A stretch of DNA of 34,095 nucleotides from the NCBI GenBank assembly GCA_022777585.1, contig JALFFZ010000083.1:1-34095 (forward strand). The letters are read 5' to 3'. Numbering within the stretch: the stretch's first letter is position 1; each line of letters opens with the position of its first letter. Shown piece by piece: positions 33,268 through 34,095 of this stretch. The position numbers and the translations under genes were made by a program. The notes beneath the pieces are model-generated. The model was not told the DNA's origin, ran no database searches, and saw only the letters and a list, made by a program, of their open reading frames with translations. The stretch comes from Bacteroidales bacterium (GTDB lineage Bacteria > Bacteroidota > Bacteroidia > Bacteroidales > UBA932).

Positions 33268-34095
33268 ATGATGAAGGATTTCAATCAGGATATTTTTGCA
33301 CCGTCAGGTGCGGAAGTAAGCATTATTCCAGTATCTTCCGGGGAGATGCCGGGAAAGGTGGAGTCGGCTATGCTGCCTGACACCCTGCCTATTCTGGCAT
33401 TGAGGAACGCCGTCCTCTTCCCGGGAGCCGTATATCCAATCACAATAGGAAGAGAAAAGTCAATGAGACTCATAGATGAGGCCTACAGCAAGAACGGCTT
33501 CATCGGGGCCGTCCCGCAGAATGACGTTATGGTGGAGGATCCTATGGGTGAAGACCTTTTCCCATACGGAACTGTCGCCAGGATTATCAAGACATTCGAG
33601 ATGCCGGACGGAACCGTCTCCGCAGTGCTCCAGGGCCTCAAGCGGTTCGAGATGGGAGAGATTGTATCCACCCAGCCATATCTCAAGGCAAAGGTACAGT
33701 ATCTTGAGGACGTGGATGCGGATATGTCGCATCCGGACATAAGGGTCATAGCAGATTCGCTCAAGGAAAAGGCGTCCGAGATTATCGCTTCCTCATCTTT
33801 CGCGCCGAAAGAGGCCGCCAACGCATTGAGGAACATTGACGATTTCACATTCCTCGTCAACTTCATCGCCACCACAATAGATGTCGAGAATTTTGCCGAC
33901 AAGGCGGCATTGCTCAAGTATGAGTCCCTGAAAGTCAGGGCAATGAATCTTCTGAACGTACTTGAGGTCCAGCTTCAGCTGCTGCATATCAAGAACGAGA
34001 TCAACACCAAGGTCAAGTCCGAGATCGACCAGCAGCAGAGGGAGTACTACCTCAACAACCAGCTCCGCACCATCCAGGAAGAGCTCGGAATGGAT
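33268..34095 (+). CDS. lon: Lon protease, 3' partial (N-terminal 276 residues)
   Basis: ATP-dependent AAA+ protease that degrades misfolded and regulatory proteins. The frame opens at the tandem ATGs at 33268/33271 (MMKDFNQDIFAPSG) and runs off the window end without a stop. It contains the Lon N-terminal substrate-binding domain: LPILALRNAVLFPGAVYPITIGR, then GFIGAVPQND, YGTVARIIKTFEMPDGT and LQGLKRFEMGEI. It ends in the coiled-coil hallmark QREYYLNNQLRTIQEELGMD, just before where the ATPase would begin. A region of about 35 residues precedes the domain, as is usual in Bacteroidota Lon. It is divergent from the HU gene across 282 bases. Confidence 0.95.
   Translation, partial: MMKDFNQDIFAPSGAEVSIIPVSSGEMPGKVESAMLPDTLPILALRNAVLFPGAVYPITIGREKSMRLIDEAYSKNGFIGAVPQNDVMVEDPMGEDLFPYGTVARIIKTFEMPDGTVSAVLQGLKRFEMGEIVSTQPYLKAKVQYLEDVDADMSHPDIRVIADSLKEKASEIIASSSFAPKEAANALRNIDDFTFLVNFIATTIDVENFADKAALLKYESLKVRAMNLLNVLEVQLQLLHIKNEINTKVKSEIDQQQREYYLNNQLRTIQEELGMD

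Overview
The window is chromosomal DNA of a Bacteroidota species, most likely order Bacteroidales. The evidence is a SusC/SusD pair, many lipoprotein signal peptides, a type IX secretion (T9SS) sorting domain on a subtilase, a PorV/PorQ-like barrel, and several -7 elements of the Bacteroidota form TAnnTTTG. One of these has the -33 TTTG at exactly 19 bp. T9SS argues against the genus Bacteroides itself, but the genus cannot be fixed from the sequence alone. There is no transposase, phage gene, CRISPR array or rRNA. Most of the window is ordinary core genome, interrupted by one accessory-type operon.

Layout. 1-5545 (+): dipeptidyl peptidase III (5' end outside the window), a XerD-type recombinase and a transglutaminase-fold lipoprotein, tightly packed. 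5542-6273 (-): cutC, converging on that operon so closely that both stop codons lie in one CTAG. 6368-8931 (+): a divergent AIR-synthase-related protein followed by a PIN-PhoH ATPase, closed by a hairpin terminator. 9004-21377 (-): a seven-gene operon running lipoprotein, SusC, SusD, lipoprotein, subtilase with T9SS signal, PorV-like barrel, FISUMP-like lipoprotein. 21683-24409 (+): pyruvate, phosphate dikinase with its own promoter and terminator. 24511-26118 (+): a 5'-nucleotidase-family lipoprotein. 26243-26324 (+): tRNA-Leu(UAG), whose 3' end and terminator are repeated 141 bp downstream around a hairpin-rich spacer. 26494-29065 (-): LysE-type exporter, PASTA protein and RluD-type pseudouridine synthase. 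29137-30837 (+): lnt, divergent from the LysE gene across a nearly palindromic pair of promoters. 30901-32985 (-): HU, a 29-codon very basic protein (mS38/AURKAIP1-like), then RNase G/E. 33268-34095 (+): the start of lon, cut by the window end.

How the genes work together. The seven-gene operon has no glycoside hydrolase and no local regulator. Its only obvious enzyme is a secreted protease beside a SusC/SusD importer, and the protease's putative secretion or anchoring partner (PorV-like) is encoded directly after it. The best reading is a surface proteolysis and peptide-uptake locus. This is inference; the substrate is unknown. The remaining genes serve housekeeping roles: chromosome resolution (XerD), RNA maturation (RNase G, RluD, tRNA), nucleoid (HU), proteostasis (Lon), lipoprotein maturation (Lnt) and pyruvate/PEP metabolism (PPDK).
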